NCBI GenBank assembly: GCA_004794785.1 | Contig: SJOL01008692.1 | Location: 1,445,511-1,509,510 of the forward strand | Direction: 5' to 3' | Length of the DNA: 64,000 nt | Source of the DNA: Opisthorchis felineus | Lineage: Eukaryota > Platyhelminthes > Trematoda > Opisthorchiida > Opisthorchiidae | Shown: positions 22,356 to 34,660 of the stretch, piece by piece | Numbering within the stretch: the stretch's first letter is position 1 | How the letters are laid out: every line of letters starts with the position of its first letter | Made by a program: the position numbers and the translations under genes | Notes under the pieces: generated by a model | The model's database searches: none | Seen by the model: the letters and a program-made list of their open reading frames with translations, nothing else | Told to the model about the DNA's origin: nothing

Positions 22356-23749
22356 GTAAGATCTTCCGTCAAAGTCAGAAATGACATGAGAATGTGCTTG
22401 AATTTCTACATTGCACCACTCTGTATTCACAATTTTCCTGTTCTGAATATACTGTTTGATGGAGCAAACAAATTCGCCTTCACGATGGAAAACCGTTGAA
22501 CGGCGCGATTAATACATTGATATAGTATCAAAAAGTATATGGAACATTATTACGTAGAGTGAACTAATATGAAACAGTAATGCACAATATGATAATCTGA
22601 ATATAATGTAATATGATACAGTGTGCTTAGTGCGACGCAATATTCTATGGCGTAACCTAATGTAATATACTGTAATACATTATAAAATGTTAGGCTATGG
22701 AATCATATAGTATGGTATAACATAAATTCATACAATATGGTACGGTATTATGTAACGCTTTTTTTCTGCTTTTGGAAGTATCGTACTTAGCTCGATAAGC
22801 TCGCAGACTTATCGCGCATTCCCGAGCATTCGTCCGAGTTTCACATTTCATTCTCATGCAGACAGTTGCCTGTTCTCTTCATCCTGAATCACTTCAATCA
22901 GCCCCGTCATATTCATCTGGTTGTCCCCGTTTCCCCTGAATTACTGGCCGAAATAGTTCGATACGCTCAAGTTTAATAAGACTAGATCTTGGGACCTGCC
23001 TATTTGACTTTGCAGGTTGTCACTGCTTTGCGAGTTTATGGCAAAGACGGGTGTGGTGCCGAAACCTTTATCAGCACATGTAATGTTTACTTAATGTTGG
23101 CAGGACTGAGTTGGGCATCCGCATGATGGGAAGGCTTCGTATAGCTAAGGTTCACGGAATCCGATCGCAAATAAACCATAACCATAAAGGTGAGTTCTTG
23201 GTAAATATCACTGGCATATTAAGTGAACAACTGATGAAACTGACGCTTCAATTAAGTAACCACCCTCGAAACATCAGCAGCAGGATAACCAATTGAATAT
23301 GGCTACTGAGTTATACCTGTATAGGTGGTAAGTCTTTTGTGCGTTGTTCAAGAAGTTTTCCGGACAAGCGACATTTAGAAGGCCTTAATAACTCGACCCT
23401 GATCCCTCCACTGATTTTCTAAACACAGCTCTAATATTGTCCAGGAACACCATAAGCAAAGTACAACCCAAGTTAACCAACGGTACTGACATGCATGGTC
23501 TCGTTTTGAAGCACACCGAAATTTTCTAGCGTGTATAAAGATTTTTTGTCGGACCAAATCTATGTTACTGGGAAACATCATCCCACAAAAATACCGCCTT
23601 ACCGACGAGAATTCTGACTTTTCCTAGGAAAGTCGATGACATTGGTGACTGCTTTATTCGGTGTTCCCGCGTTTTAGCAAAACCAAACCGGCCCGGAAAA
23701 CGGCTGGGTATAACTCGCATTTTTAACGCTCATTTCCTTGCTTTCTTCA

Positions 23750-24080
23750 CTTCTAGTTCTGGGCCCGAATCTTGACTTTTAACTGCCGAGAGCTCACCAC
23801 CATCTTTGAGCTTTTCGGAACTCATCATGTAGGCCCAGTCTCCGAGGTTTCGTCAACCTTATACTCTACTTGAACTCAAATTGTACGAAATTCGCGGAAC
23901 ATGCTCACTTGCAAATCAACTTGGAGTTTACAGGAGACTCATCTGAATCCCAGCTGAATCCCTCTTTTGTGATGAGGTTGACGGAAACCCTGGAACTTCG
24001 CCTACCTTATGAGCCCAAACAAGGACAGGACCTGTCATGGGTCTTCGGAAATCTTATCAGTGGTGTTAAATCTGGATAGT
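23750..24080. mobile_element. Degenerate head-to-head hammerhead element pair
   Basis: A worn minus-strand copy (core remnant near 23,822) and a worn plus-strand copy (core remnant TTATGAGCCC near 24,007) of the hammerhead repeat flank a shared inner part. The catalytic bases are changed in both. A further fragment of the same family lies at about 24,360-24,400. Confidence 0.5.
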
Positions 24081-24496
24081 GTTGTGCGATATCTCGAATA
24101 CTGTCCCAAATGAAACACGAGGTACGTTCAGCTGAGGATTATCACAAGCGAGAGTTTCAGGTGCGATTTACCTGAGTCTCTGGTTAACAGAAGTGACAAG
24201 TTCACTTCTTTACGGGTGCCATGGTGAACTAGGTGGTTGTGTTGAACGGAAATACGGTCCCATTTTAGTTACAGCAAGTCTTATCCTACGTCATCACCAC
24301 CTGCATCCAGTATCTCAGTGAAAGGTAAACCGGCTCGTGTTGTGCAATATTTTTTGCCCTCCAGACGTAACACACTACCCATAAGGTTGCTGAAAACTCA
24401 TTGCCATTAGGGAGCCACCTACTGCTATGAATACAGTCTGTTTCTTTTTGTGACACCAGCTGAAGAATCTGTCGTGATTCGCACATCTCATACATT

Positions 24497-24632
24497 GTTA
24501 AATAATTGCTTAAATGATAAATAAATAAATAATAATTAATAATATAATAACAATTAATATTAATTAATTAATAAGTAAATAATAATAAATAATAATTAGT
24601 TAATTATTAAATAATAATAATAATTAAATAGG
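24497..24632. repeat. AT-only tract (TAAT/AAATA-rich)
   Basis: About 135 bp composed almost only of A and T, built from TAAT, AATA and TTAA words. It lies in the long intron before micro-exon e of gene B and has no counterpart in unit A. Confidence 0.9.
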
Positions 24633-25339
24633 TGTTTAACAAACACAATGAGTGAGACGGTCAGTAGTTCCTTAAGCTTTGCAGGCCTACATGTGGTTAC
24701 CACGCGATCCAGACTACACTCGCAGACGACCAGATGCTTTCTGACAAACCATGCAACGGTGAGCCTGTTGTCGTTTGTTATCCTATTTTATTCGCCACTC
24801 CAAATATCCGCTAAGCATTGTTTTTCAACACTCGTGATAGAGTCTTTGACAAATGGGCAGCCAACGTTTCTGTTCACTTCATTCAGCGGCCATAAATTTA
24901 GCTTGCGAGCGACTGTCTGCATTTGTCCGTTTACGACCTTGTTGCAAAACCTTGTACGTCTACAGCGTGATGGCTTGTGGCTGTTGCTGCAACCTAATCG
25001 GGACTTGGTAAGCAATTGTTGTCGGTATAAAAGTAGGACAACGCAGAACAGCTTGTTTTATGAGAAGTTCTGGTGTGGTTAATTTCGGTTTGAGTGAGCC
25101 TGCCAAGTTCGGTCTACCTGAGATCTACCGTTTCGCAACAAATTCCCCGCAGTCAGCTGACTGCGCGAGCAAACCAAACGAAAAATGGAGTTGATGCGGG
25201 TGGTAAAGTTGAAATCTCCCTGATGACATCTTCCGGTTGAGAGTCCTCACATCCATGTACGTGGTATACTTGGAATCACATTTTTTGCTTGATTTTCTCT
25301 GTGCATTCCGTGACACTCATCTATTTCATCTTCATAAAG

Positions 25340-25357
25340 CACAACGCATAACAGAGC
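25340..25357 (+). CDS. Micro-exon e, gene B (18 nt)
   Basis: Same sequence and borders as in gene A, reading QRITE in phase; the AGC-only alternative applies here too. Joining to exon d gives a junction Ala and to the terminal exon a junction Arg, without stops. Confidence 0.4.
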
Positions 25358-25666
25358 GTAAGTCTGCTATTTGTTACATCACTGTTGGCTGATGACACAT
25401 ATAGCTCGGCAAGCAGCCGAGGACAGCATACTGAGGTTGGGATTGAGTTGCACTTAGCAGGAAACTGGAGCTCTCCTACCTGTTCACACAAACACACATA
25501 TTCACGTACACCCTGTCAATTCATCAAGCGTGATAATAAGTCGAACTGTTGGTTGGATCCACATCGGTTGATTGATACAACAGACTATTTTGCACTTAGT
25601 TGGCCAGACATTCGTGTGAGGAACACTTCAATGCTGTGTTATACTGCTCTGTATGTTGTCACTCAG

Positions 25667-25728
25667 GTTCCAGCCTCAAAGGCACAGCTTCATCCACTTT
25701 GTCCATCGCGTCGTTTCCAAGAAAATAA
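25667..25728 (+). CDS. Terminal exon f, gene B (coding part)
   Basis: Same as the gene A terminal exon: SSLKGTASSTLSIASFPRK followed by TAA in the phase set by the upstream exons. The rival frame one base away remains open for about 60 codons. Confidence 0.4.
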
Positions 25729-27590
25729 CAGGAAATATTCTTCCGTTTGTCAATGTTGGGGAATATCTGAATATGAAATACGATGGGATGACCGCAGTAA
25801 CATTGGGGACCCAGGACAAACCAATCGGCATATTGTGTGTTTATGGATGAACAGTAACAAGTTTTCGTGGAATAGATTTCGAAGTAGTCCACTATAGCTC
25901 ACGCGTGTGACATTCTAAAACCATCTTCCAGCCTGACTAATGTAATGAATTTCATCGTCGGTGGAAATACGTCAAACTCACAGAATTTTCGTGAGTGCAT
26001 TTATTTGTAGGCGGATGACTTCTTCAGAAATCACCTTTGATGCTCTCTGAGTGGTGTTCAAGTAATTCTAAAACTTTGTGGTTATCAGTACAAACGCCTC
26101 TTGGAGTTACACACACTATTCATTGTAATACCGTGACCCATTTCTTACTTAACTTGGTGTGACCACAAGTCAGAATAGTTCTCATTATCTCAACTGACTT
26201 TATCTCCGTGGGTACGCTCTCCTGTACGTAGAATCATTCGTCCCATTTTTGTGGAAGCATTTGAAACTTCGATCGATTGACGTGTCTTTGCTCTTTTTAC
26301 TGAAATTTTCTACCTAACCGTATATTTGGCACAATCATATAGCTAACGATTTATGTATATCCACACTGATTAATTTACATCGTGATCCTACAAGACGTGC
26401 CTACAATAGTGACAGCTGCAGCCAAGCCATATGGACCGCTTATCAGTGCTGAAGGTCATTGAAAGCGGGAAAACCCTTTTCCAGTGCGATGCCCTCACTG
26501 CTCTTTCCATGGAGAGCAAAATAATATGCACTCACTGAGTTCTCTCCTAGACAACGTTCTGAAAACTGGCTCTAAACTGGCTTGGTTTACCTGGCACATT
26601 GATTAACAGCCGAAGTGTTGTTTCCAAACACCATCAATACTTCATCAAATTTCCTAGGAAGACTGGCTCAAAAACGATTAAGCTTACATCTCAGTTCTCG
26701 TTTGGAGTACCTAAGATCAGTGTACCAGTTCTGTCGAATACGCTAACCGGGAATGCAGAAATAACAAGACAATCTCAGTCCGGTAACAGGCAATCAAACT
26801 CCAAATTCACATATAAGCTGACACCCACGATTTTGATTCCCAGAAGACCGTATTGACACAGCTAGCTACGCTTTAATCAACCCACAGCCGAGGCGATACT
26901 CGATCAACTCAGGCCGAGCTACAATCGATTAACTTTGGTGTTTCGAAGTGAGCAGTAATCAAAATGAGTAAGCTGACACACTGAGCGTACATTCGTGTTT
27001 ATGCTGGACTGCATTCATGGTCGTGAATATGTGCAGATGATAGCCAAAATACGATATGTACAACAACCTGGAAAAGGGTTATAACGTAAATACTTCAACA
27101 GCATAACGAACTAGTGGGAATGACACAACTGGACTATTTTTCCTCTGGAACTTCAAATTGGTAAAGCTATTTGTCCAAATATCCCGAACAAGCACCTCCA
27201 AATTCGTGGCATGTCCCCGATCATGCTTTTGCGACAATATCGGGTTCGTGTGCAGGAATCATGCGTCAACTCCCCTGATAAAAGCCAAATACACTCAATG
27301 TGTGTTTTGTCATTGTGGCATTTTTTTCCGGAGACGGCGGAAGGCAACCTTGCTTGCGGGATGAACCAGACTTAAGTATGTACAACAAGCCAATGAAAAC
27401 AACCCACAAGACTAATGTGGATGCAACTAGAGAAGCGGAGACTGAACTTCGGGGAAAACGAACAAGAGAGAGCAGGTGATAATGTAATTACAAAGGAATA
27501 TTAAATTTCACATGGAGACACTTCTTAGAACGCTCGTCTGTATGTAACCAAACCATGAAAGTCAGTAGTTTTTCTCACCCTTTCGTCCAG

Positions 27591-27596
27591 CACCTC
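27591..27596 (+). CDS. Micro-exon of 6 nt, gene C
   Basis: CACCTC lies between acceptor TTTTTCTCACCCTTTCGTCCAG and donor GTGAGTTTTC. The paralogous site 48,675-48,680 has CAACTC with acceptor CACCTCCCACATAG and donor GTAAGTTTCC. In phase it encodes a single full codon (Pro here, Thr there). Confidence 0.5.
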
Positions 27597-29070
27597 GTGA
27601 GTTTTCAAATACTTCTGCAAATAAACAGGTTTACAATAAAGTGGCCGTTTAAATCTCGAGTCCAGCTAGACTTTCAATTACGTACTGAGTAAATGGGATG
27701 TAGAACACAAGGTTTCAGTTTTTTCGATGAAATGTTCTTTATCCTGTATCTAAGCCTCTCGAACCTGCGTTTCATGTCATCGGGAGATTATTTGAAAAGT
27801 TTGTACAATATGTTTTACGCACTCACCTACCATACACGCCAAACAGTAAATCCAAGCTCACACATCCACCCCACTACAATACCAACCTCGCTGGGTATTC
27901 AATGAGCCATTATAGACTGCTCACGGGTGTGTGAAATCTGGCGAAGTAAGAGATTCCACAGAACGTGACACTCTGATGGGCAGTTAATGACAGGTAGTGC
28001 AGCGGTGGAAAGGTGTCCTCATGTAAGTTTTATACGCCAACTACCCCCTTTTTCGGTTGCTTCATCGCTTTAAAGGTGACATGTGCGCTGAGAAAACTGT
28101 CAAAGCCGTATGTCCCAAATAATGGTCACACAAAAGAAACGACGGAGGGAATTCTGACGCAAGAGGGCTGAAGTAAATTTTGGAACAGCCACTATTCTAA
28201 TATAAGTGAGGAACAACACTTAAAACTTTAGCCAACAACCTCGTGTGACAGGTTGAGTCAAGTCAAGTCAGAAATAGCTGTATGCTTTGGGGAGTTCGAC
28301 TTTCAGTATACACTCATGGCGAATATTAAATTAGACAATAGAAATGCAATCCAAGCGAAGTAAGGAGAAGGTGTAACAGAGCCGCATCATACATAGATTC
28401 AGGATTGACACGATCCCAGGCCACATAGGAAATCAAGGAATCTCGGAATGTCAGTATTCTCGCAAATAAATGCATGCAATCGTACCGCTTACAGGCAGTT
28501 GATTGGGCCTCAGTCGATCTAGACTGAGGAGGGTGTTGATCTTGGTGACCTTGGTAAGGTTATTACCAGCGTCTGAGTGGATGCCGACCATAAAATTGAC
28601 AAAAACTCTCCTGGAGATTGCATTACTTCCATCGATATGTCCCCATCATCTAACCGTAGGCCAGTAAGGTCCTTCAAAATGGCCCAGGTTAATAACAGGA
28701 AACGAAAGTTCCGTGGGAATGGGAACCTGCGGTGACAAATTTGCAAAGATTTCAGAGGATGGATTGTGCAATTTTCTGATGGCGACGGGTGAAACAGTAA
28801 GTTACACAGAGGCATACGAAATGAATTACTAGTGCTTCAACCCGATAAGACTGAACAAAAGTCGTTTCCCTGCAAGTGAGACAACGAGAAACTGGGTAGT
28901 CGTTTTTCGGGAACAATCATTCTGCCACTTCACGTGGTACACCATTCACCGTGTCCACAATGGCCACCCCGACTGGACCCACTCAGATTTTCTGTATCGA
29001 GACCTGGTGTACATTTTGAGGTGTTGCTGCAGTTTTCGGCAGACTACTACTTTAGTTGGCTATGAAACAG

Positions 29071-29092
29071 TAGTATATATATAATATATATA
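29071..29092. repeat. Short TA repeat
   Basis: An imperfect TATATA run of about 20 bp that is missing from the related block at about 41,830 in unit E. Confidence 0.7.
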
Positions 29093-29472
29093 AACTAAAA
29101 TTCCTCTCCAAACGATGCATTTCTTCGAATGCACTGATAGGTTGGATTGGAGATGATGCGCAGAGGAAGAAATATTCCCTCGCGGAAATGCATCCGATAG
29201 GAAAACTGACTTGCACCTATAAACCGAGGTGTCAGCTGATTGCAGGGCAAATTCGTATCTACTACTTTTCAAGTATTCGTGAAACGGTACATCTTGATGA
29301 AAGGAACAGTTTACTCGAACTTTCTGCCTGTAACGTTGACTACGAAAACGCGAGTATAGTACTGAAATAGAAGAAGTTCCCGCAATCATATGTTCATGCT
29401 GCTTGTCATGTAATAGAATTTCATTTTTCGTGCGTATCATGTGACCCCAATCGATTTTTTCATATCGTACAG

Positions 29473-29490
29473 CACCACGTAGAAGAGGGA
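29473..29490 (+). CDS. Micro-exon a, gene C (18 nt)
   Basis: CACCACGTAGAAGAGGGA sits between acceptor TTTTTTCATATCGTACAG and donor GTAAGTCATT. The phase reads PRRRG. A minus-strand frame of 156 codons spans this place (29,060-29,530) but has stops in the paralogues and is taken as chance. Confidence 0.55.
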
Positions 29491-30466
29491 GTAAGTCATT
29501 ATTGATTATCACATGACTGAGAACAGTCATTCGTAGTTTAGCCTGAATTCTGATTAGTAGGAATTCGAGCTCTCATCTCTGTTCATACGCATGTCCGCAT
29601 GCAATGTGCGCAGCGTGTCAGTTCACCCAGTGTATTATTAATTGTTATCCATGTGTCCATCCTTAGCTTGTGCCTGACATTTGTGTCGTAACCATTCTAA
29701 CGATCCGTTATAGCGTTCTGACCATGACCACGCTGGTTTCATTCCAACAATCATGGGAACCCGAAAGCGCTGTGGGAGGAGCATCTCAGATCGAAGGAAA
29801 CCTCCTTCCTAATGAAAAGTTTTTATCTCCATAAGGTCTTACACTACCGTCCCTGCTGTTTTCCAAGTTATTCTCCCTAGAGATTTTGGAGGAATGCCAG
29901 CTGTGATATCATGTCTGCAGAAGACTCTGTCAACCTCGATCGCATTGTAACAACCCTTCTCCTCCTCCCTTATGTCTTTGCTAAATGGCGGAAAGCGGTC
30001 CCCTCGTAGCAAAGTTCGTTAGCTGTGCATTTGATTGACAGCTGGATAACTGGCAGCAACTAACCGCTGGGCGCAGGTGATTTCTCACGGCCAATCAGCG
30101 ATTGTGTGATTTGATCCGCATCGCGCCTCAAATACTGACGCTGTGATTGTTCTGGCAGTCTTGGCCGCCCCACATCATGCCCCCTTCAAGGATTTCCAGG
30201 CCTCTTAATGGTTGGTACTAAGGTCCTGACATGAACCGATCAGGATACTCGAGGGGGTCCGTACAAGCCAGAGTAACATAGATGCAAACGAGAACATGAT
30301 TTCTCATGTTGAAGAACTTGCATTCCGAAATATCTTAGTCCTAGACGTTTTTCCGGTCCAAAATTCATTGTGTTCCGCAATCAGCAAAGCAGTTTTTATT
30401 GGGAGTTGGCAGGTGGTTCACATCAGAATTCATGTCTGACGAATTGCTAAATATTTTTTCATCCAG

Positions 30467-30478
30467 ATGACCCGAATG
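30467..30478 (+). CDS. Micro-exon b, gene C (12 nt)
   Basis: ATGACCCGAATG sits between acceptor AATATTTTTTCATCCAG and donor GTAAGTCTCC. The phase reads DPN. The flank is less similar to A and B than for the other exons, but the distance from exon a fits. Confidence 0.5.
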
Positions 30479-31128
30479 GTAAGTCTCCTCGAACGAATGT
30501 TGCCCTTTATTCTCAGCACAGGTTGCAGCATCAGCTAATTCGAAAAAAATCGTTCGATTGCACAATCACCCATGAACACCTATGTGAATGATGCAAACAC
30601 GTCGTTCCTCATTGTCATCATTGAAAACAACATCCGCATTGACCAGCCAACAGTACAACTCACCCCGTTGTTTTCATCTTACTGAAGATAATGTTGAGCG
30701 AACCGCTGAGGCCTAGAACTTTGCCCATGTTAGTCAACTGTCATCTGGTTTACTGTCCATCCTTATTTCAGTTTATATGATACATGGGTGAACTATTTTA
30801 TGCAAGTCCTTGAGGAAAAAAGATGTGTGATGTTCTTGCAGTCCGGTGGTCAACACTACTTTCTGACATGTAATTGGTCGCTTCTGCCACGAGTGCATTC
30901 CGCCCCCGCAAATGATTCCCTCGGCCTGTTGAATGCATGGCTCTGTCGCCTGTGTTCGTGGGTACACCTGGCGTTGATTCGGGGCTTTGTTCCTAGGAAT
31001 GGTTGAGTGATTGCTCTGCACAAGTGAAAACACCTACACCTACCTAGAGAGAACTCAAATGAGACTTGAGACGTGGGGGGAGAAGAACATGGCCCCAGAT
31101 ACATCTCAAATTGTTTGGAGCAATCCAG

Positions 31129-31440
31129 TGTAAGAAGGAAAGCCCCTTGCCGCGGAGTTGGTTATTAGAAAAACGCCAACTAAAAAGTTGCACACTATTG
31201 GGCAGCAAAGTCAAACTCTCATTTGCACGTTGTTTTTAAAAACGGAATATCCGTCTTTTTCTTGAATGCGTCTTCTTGAACTCTCATGGATATTCAATGA
31301 CAATCACGCAACTGTAAACGAAAACTGCAAAGCAGTTCCACAAATTCCGTAATAAATCCCACCTTCCATTAGATCAAGTCGGAGTTGCGAGAACACACAT
31401 AATACTCGCATGCGTCATCAGTAGTACCCACCGTTACACT
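31129..31440 (+). repeat. R310 repeat, copy 2
   Basis: Close match to 12,921-13,224 and 44,230-44,540. It lies in the b-c intron of gene C. Confidence 0.7.
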
Positions 31441-32817
31441 AGTAGCCTTGATCCTGCTTTCGACCGGAATCCCTCTTCCTCCCTCTCCTCAACCGTGAAA
31501 TTCAGTTTGGTCAGGCCTTTGTTAACAAAGGAAATGATTCAGATGTTTCGTCTACCCTGGTCCATTTGAGATGGTTGTTCACTGTTGATAATCCAATTAG
31601 AACGTTTACATTTTACTGCTGATGTTTACTTTCGCTTATTTGTTACTTTTACGACCCGCAATGCGGTTGACAGGAGCGTACAAAATGGCACAATTGCACA
31701 AAGGCCGTCTTCTTCCTTGAATTCTGTGATGATTTTTCTGTCTGAAATCAATCCAAGTATAAACACCAAATAAAGGATCAAGTATGACTCAAGAATAGGT
31801 ACAAAGGCTTTACAGTATCTCATATACTGACTGTTTGAGGACCGGTAATCTCGTTTGATCACCTCGCTTGGAAACAATAACAAAGTTTTGTTCATAATCG
31901 CCTGCTACTGTACATTAAACCTGGTGTAGTTTTCTAACAAATCGGGACATAAACTTGTCTAGTTTCACGACGTTGTTGGCTTTTATTCGCATCCCTCGAA
32001 GCATTTTATCATCGTGCATCTTTTTCAAAATAGTGATGCTGATACCTCGATTTCCGCCTCAAATTTATTTGTGTTTTCGCTCACAGGACTTGGGGGATCA
32101 ATGAGTGGCAGGGTCAACCAAGTAAAAGAATGTTTACTGTTTTTTAAACATAGTTTTCCCCTTCCGGTCAAGCTATTTGAATGGCATGACTGTAGGTTGG
32201 TCAGAAAATGCCCACAGAAGATAGTCCCTATGTGAGAGATGAACTGATGATGTAATTGATGTGAATCACTGATAATTCATTGGTTGCCAAAATGTCACAA
32301 GTGAGGTCCTATTGCGCTGCGGGCTCCATGCTGGAGTCAATAAATAACGACAAGCAGATTTCTTATTCTTTCATTTATCGGGCGAACAATGTAAGCCCAG
32401 CGAATTCAGTTAGTATTGTCCCAACAAGCATGCAGTATATGAACTGAAATTAGGAGTTACAAGTCCGCTGTGTTTCATTTCCCAAGCATACACGGTAGAA
32501 TGTCCAGACGGATCGAGGCCAACTTATTTTGTGTCAAGCTCAGCTGCCTATAGCAACATCAATCGCTCACGTCTCACACAAATCCGTACAATGCTGATAT
32601 AAAAATTAGCCTGTATGAAGCATTGGCCCCAGAATGGACTAGAGGTTGCTGGTACTCTGGGTGGACAAAACGCTTGCTTGCACACGTTTTGCACCATACC
32701 TGGTCCACTGTGCATAGCTTACTGTTAATCAACATCAGATACACGATCAGTGTAGCTTATCTAATCAAACGTCTTCTCCGTGTTATCCCGAAATTCCTCG
32801 CCCATATGCATATTTAG

Positions 32818-32829
32818 ATATCCGTGAAT
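32818..32829 (+). CDS. Micro-exon c, gene C (12 nt)
   Basis: ATATCCGTGAAT sits between acceptor CATATGCATATTTAG and donor GTAAGTGTTG. The phase reads IRE. The upstream flank aligns with 5,840-5,980 of unit A. Confidence 0.5.
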
Positions 32830-33726
32830 GTAAGTGTTGTGGGACTATTTTCTAACCATTTTTACGTCAATATGACGTTTTGCCATTTCACTGCATTGAT
32901 TACTCCCAGATGACTGGCACTTTTACAAACGCATCGGCTGATTTTCTCAGCCATCCATCTGCTTTGTATGGCGCAAGTATTGGAGCGAACATCAATGAAC
33001 CGGTTCTTCACAGCATGGTTTATAAAATACATTCGATTATCCTCAAGAACAAGCTAAAATAGAATATCGGTGAAATCGATAGTTATAGCTTCTGCCATCT
33101 TGCTGTTAGCCTACTTATCAAGAAATCAGTAGTTGAGCGGCAATTATGAATGCGGTGATTGCGAATTGAAGGCATGTCCCAAGTTGCAGAGGATGCGTTA
33201 ACATGGTGAGCGTCTGCGAAGTTACTGAATAACGCTGCATGAATTCTAAAAATCGCAAATGGTGGGGCGTATTAAGCAATGAGTCCCACTGGAGGAGCTC
33301 ATACATGCTTCTGATTGGTGTCCCGCCGGGTTAGGTGTCAGTCTTGACCTCGTGCTCCAAAACTGCGACACCAAATCACGACGATGAAGTTGAGTGCGAA
33401 GTTTTCCAACAACCAACCTTGCCTGAATACTCGACTGGCACTTGTCTATCCAACTTCTGTGCGGACAACTTTAGGTCAATTTCTGTTCGCAACCACCTCA
33501 ACACTTTATTCGATTTTCGTTTGCCCTGACTAATTTATTTCTCCAATATTTGCCACGGAAAAATGACCTACAATGTGATGTTTCTGATTTCACCAGTTAT
33601 GGAGTAATTGAGAGGGCGCCAGAATAAACGTGGCTGGCGTGGGAGTTATCAAGTTCTCTTCATCTTCATCATCACTTTCAACATCATCAACATCAAATTC
33701 ATCCTCATTAACCCTTCACCTCCTCC

Positions 33727-33783
<57 letters not shown>

Positions 33784-34660
33784 CCATTATCATCATCAGC
33801 ATGACCACAGAGTAAGGGACCACCGGAAAGGACGAGATTGACGGATGCGAGTAATACGACCGGTAGTTGGCTACTGCCAATTACTGTTGATACAATTACT
33901 GACAGTTGCGTCTGAGTATGTTTGTCACAGGTCCTTATACGATCAGCTGCAGCATAATCACGCGATGGGATGCATCTGCAATCAGCGGTGATGGCTGCAA
34001 CCTGATCCACACCAACTAGATGACATATGTCAGTTTGTCATATTGATACTATCAGACGTTGCATTTCGGAAATCCGGGTAGTTGACAAACATTTGTTTTT
34101 CCTATATGTTCTGTCTGTGGGTTTATGAACAGCCTCTTGTATTAGGAAATTACGACCTGGATGACAGAAACAGCATACTTTCCGTAAACGGGGATAGAAT
34201 CCCTGCCGCACAGCTTGCCTGAGTAGCTCACTGAACCGTGGTAATTCTTTCGGCACTGGATCGAAACATGACCACTACCTGTGTGCACACTGGTGACAGC
34301 GGTATGACAGTTCTGTTTTCAGTGACTAGGACCGACAGGTATTTGGAAACGCGCAGCACCCACACATCGTTGTTGTCATACTCGGGCTCAGTCCTAAGGA
34401 TTCCACGAGGAACAATTATGAAATCACCGTTTATTAAGTTGACAACGGATGCACGAGTACACCAAAAAGTAAATAGTCACTGAGATAAACATCCCCGTTT
34501 CCAGTATTGCCAGTTCATTTTGGAGTACAGAACTATAAGTGGCTAAAGCGTTTCCTGTAGCTTAGGAGATCAAATAATATTCCTAAATTTCAACTCGTTT
34601 GCTAGAAGGATAGCGACATTCGACTCGCGAAAATTTAACCAGATGAGATTCGTAATCTAG
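32830..34660. other. Junction region between units C and D
   Basis: No gene recognised. It contains a CAT microsatellite and a module M copy. A minus-strand frame across module M (about 34,485-34,222, no ATG) is open for some 88 codons, but related copies of the block carry stops. Confidence 0.4.
33656..33800. repeat. CAT/TCA trinucleotide microsatellite
   Basis: About 17 uninterrupted CAT units at 33,731-33,782 within a longer imperfect TCA-rich tract. In the forward frames it reads as poly-His or poly-Ile and in the reverse as poly-Asp; none sits in a credible gene. Confidence 0.95.

Larger units (their letters stand above)
14375..25728 (+). other. Candidate micro-exon gene B
   Basis: The longest chain in the window: exons at 14,375-14,380 (6 nt), 14,760-14,795 (36), 16,728-16,745 (18), 17,799-17,810 (12), 18,314-18,325 (12), 22,299-22,355 (57), 25,340-25,357 (18) and terminal 25,667-25,728. 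All internal exons are multiples of three, and all junctions fit codons split after base 1. The joined reading is open across every junction to TAA. The predicted product part is short, charged in the middle and Ser/Thr-rich at the end, as MEG proteins often are. The 5' exon with start codon and signal peptide was not found. A secreted, sequence-variable product is inferred from architecture only. Confidence 0.58.
25324..26041 (+). repeat. 718-bp tract identical to unit A
   Basis: Counterpart of 10,528-11,245 without a difference seen. The 170-codon open frame at 25,385-25,897 is therefore identical too. The first differing bases on each side are 25,323 and 26,042. Confidence 0.85.
14290..26380 (+). 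repeat. Unit B of the tandem paralogous array
   Basis: Second and most complete copy. Relative to unit A it lacks much of the block between exons b and c (515 bp here against 3,218 bp in A). It has gained about 2.4 kb between roughly 19,200 and 21,590, which contains sequences found in the A-B spacer (R310-like and the 13,300-13,620 block). An AT-rich tract and hammerhead-element copies also lie within it. Confidence 0.75.
27591..32829 (+). other. Candidate micro-exon gene C (fragment)
   Basis: Exons at 27,591-27,596 (6 nt), 29,473-29,490 (18), 30,467-30,478 (12) and 32,818-32,829 (12), all with AG/GT borders and all in the same phase, open across the junctions. The a-to-b distance (994 bp) is close to A (1,034), B (1,071) and E (1,134). 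No exon d, e or terminal exon follows, and no start exon was found, so this is either a broken gene or one whose 3' exons I could not see. Confidence 0.42.
26400..33060 (+). repeat. Unit C of the tandem paralogous array (3'-truncated)
   Basis: Matches unit A from the segment around 26,488-26,540 through 28,155-28,800 and 29,400-29,540, and matches 5,840-6,010 at 32,690-32,850. Unlike A and B it contains 26,880-27,640, which recurs in unit F at 47,920-48,700. Homology to the exon d to f part was not found, so the unit appears cut at about 33,000. Confidence 0.65.

Noticed and set aside
29060..29530. 156-codon minus-strand frame in unit C
   Set aside because: Runs antisense to micro-exon a, and the corresponding frames in A and B carry stops; no domain recognised.
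33608..33841. Frame with a long poly-His run
   Set aside because: It is the CAT microsatellite read as protein; flanks give no gene.
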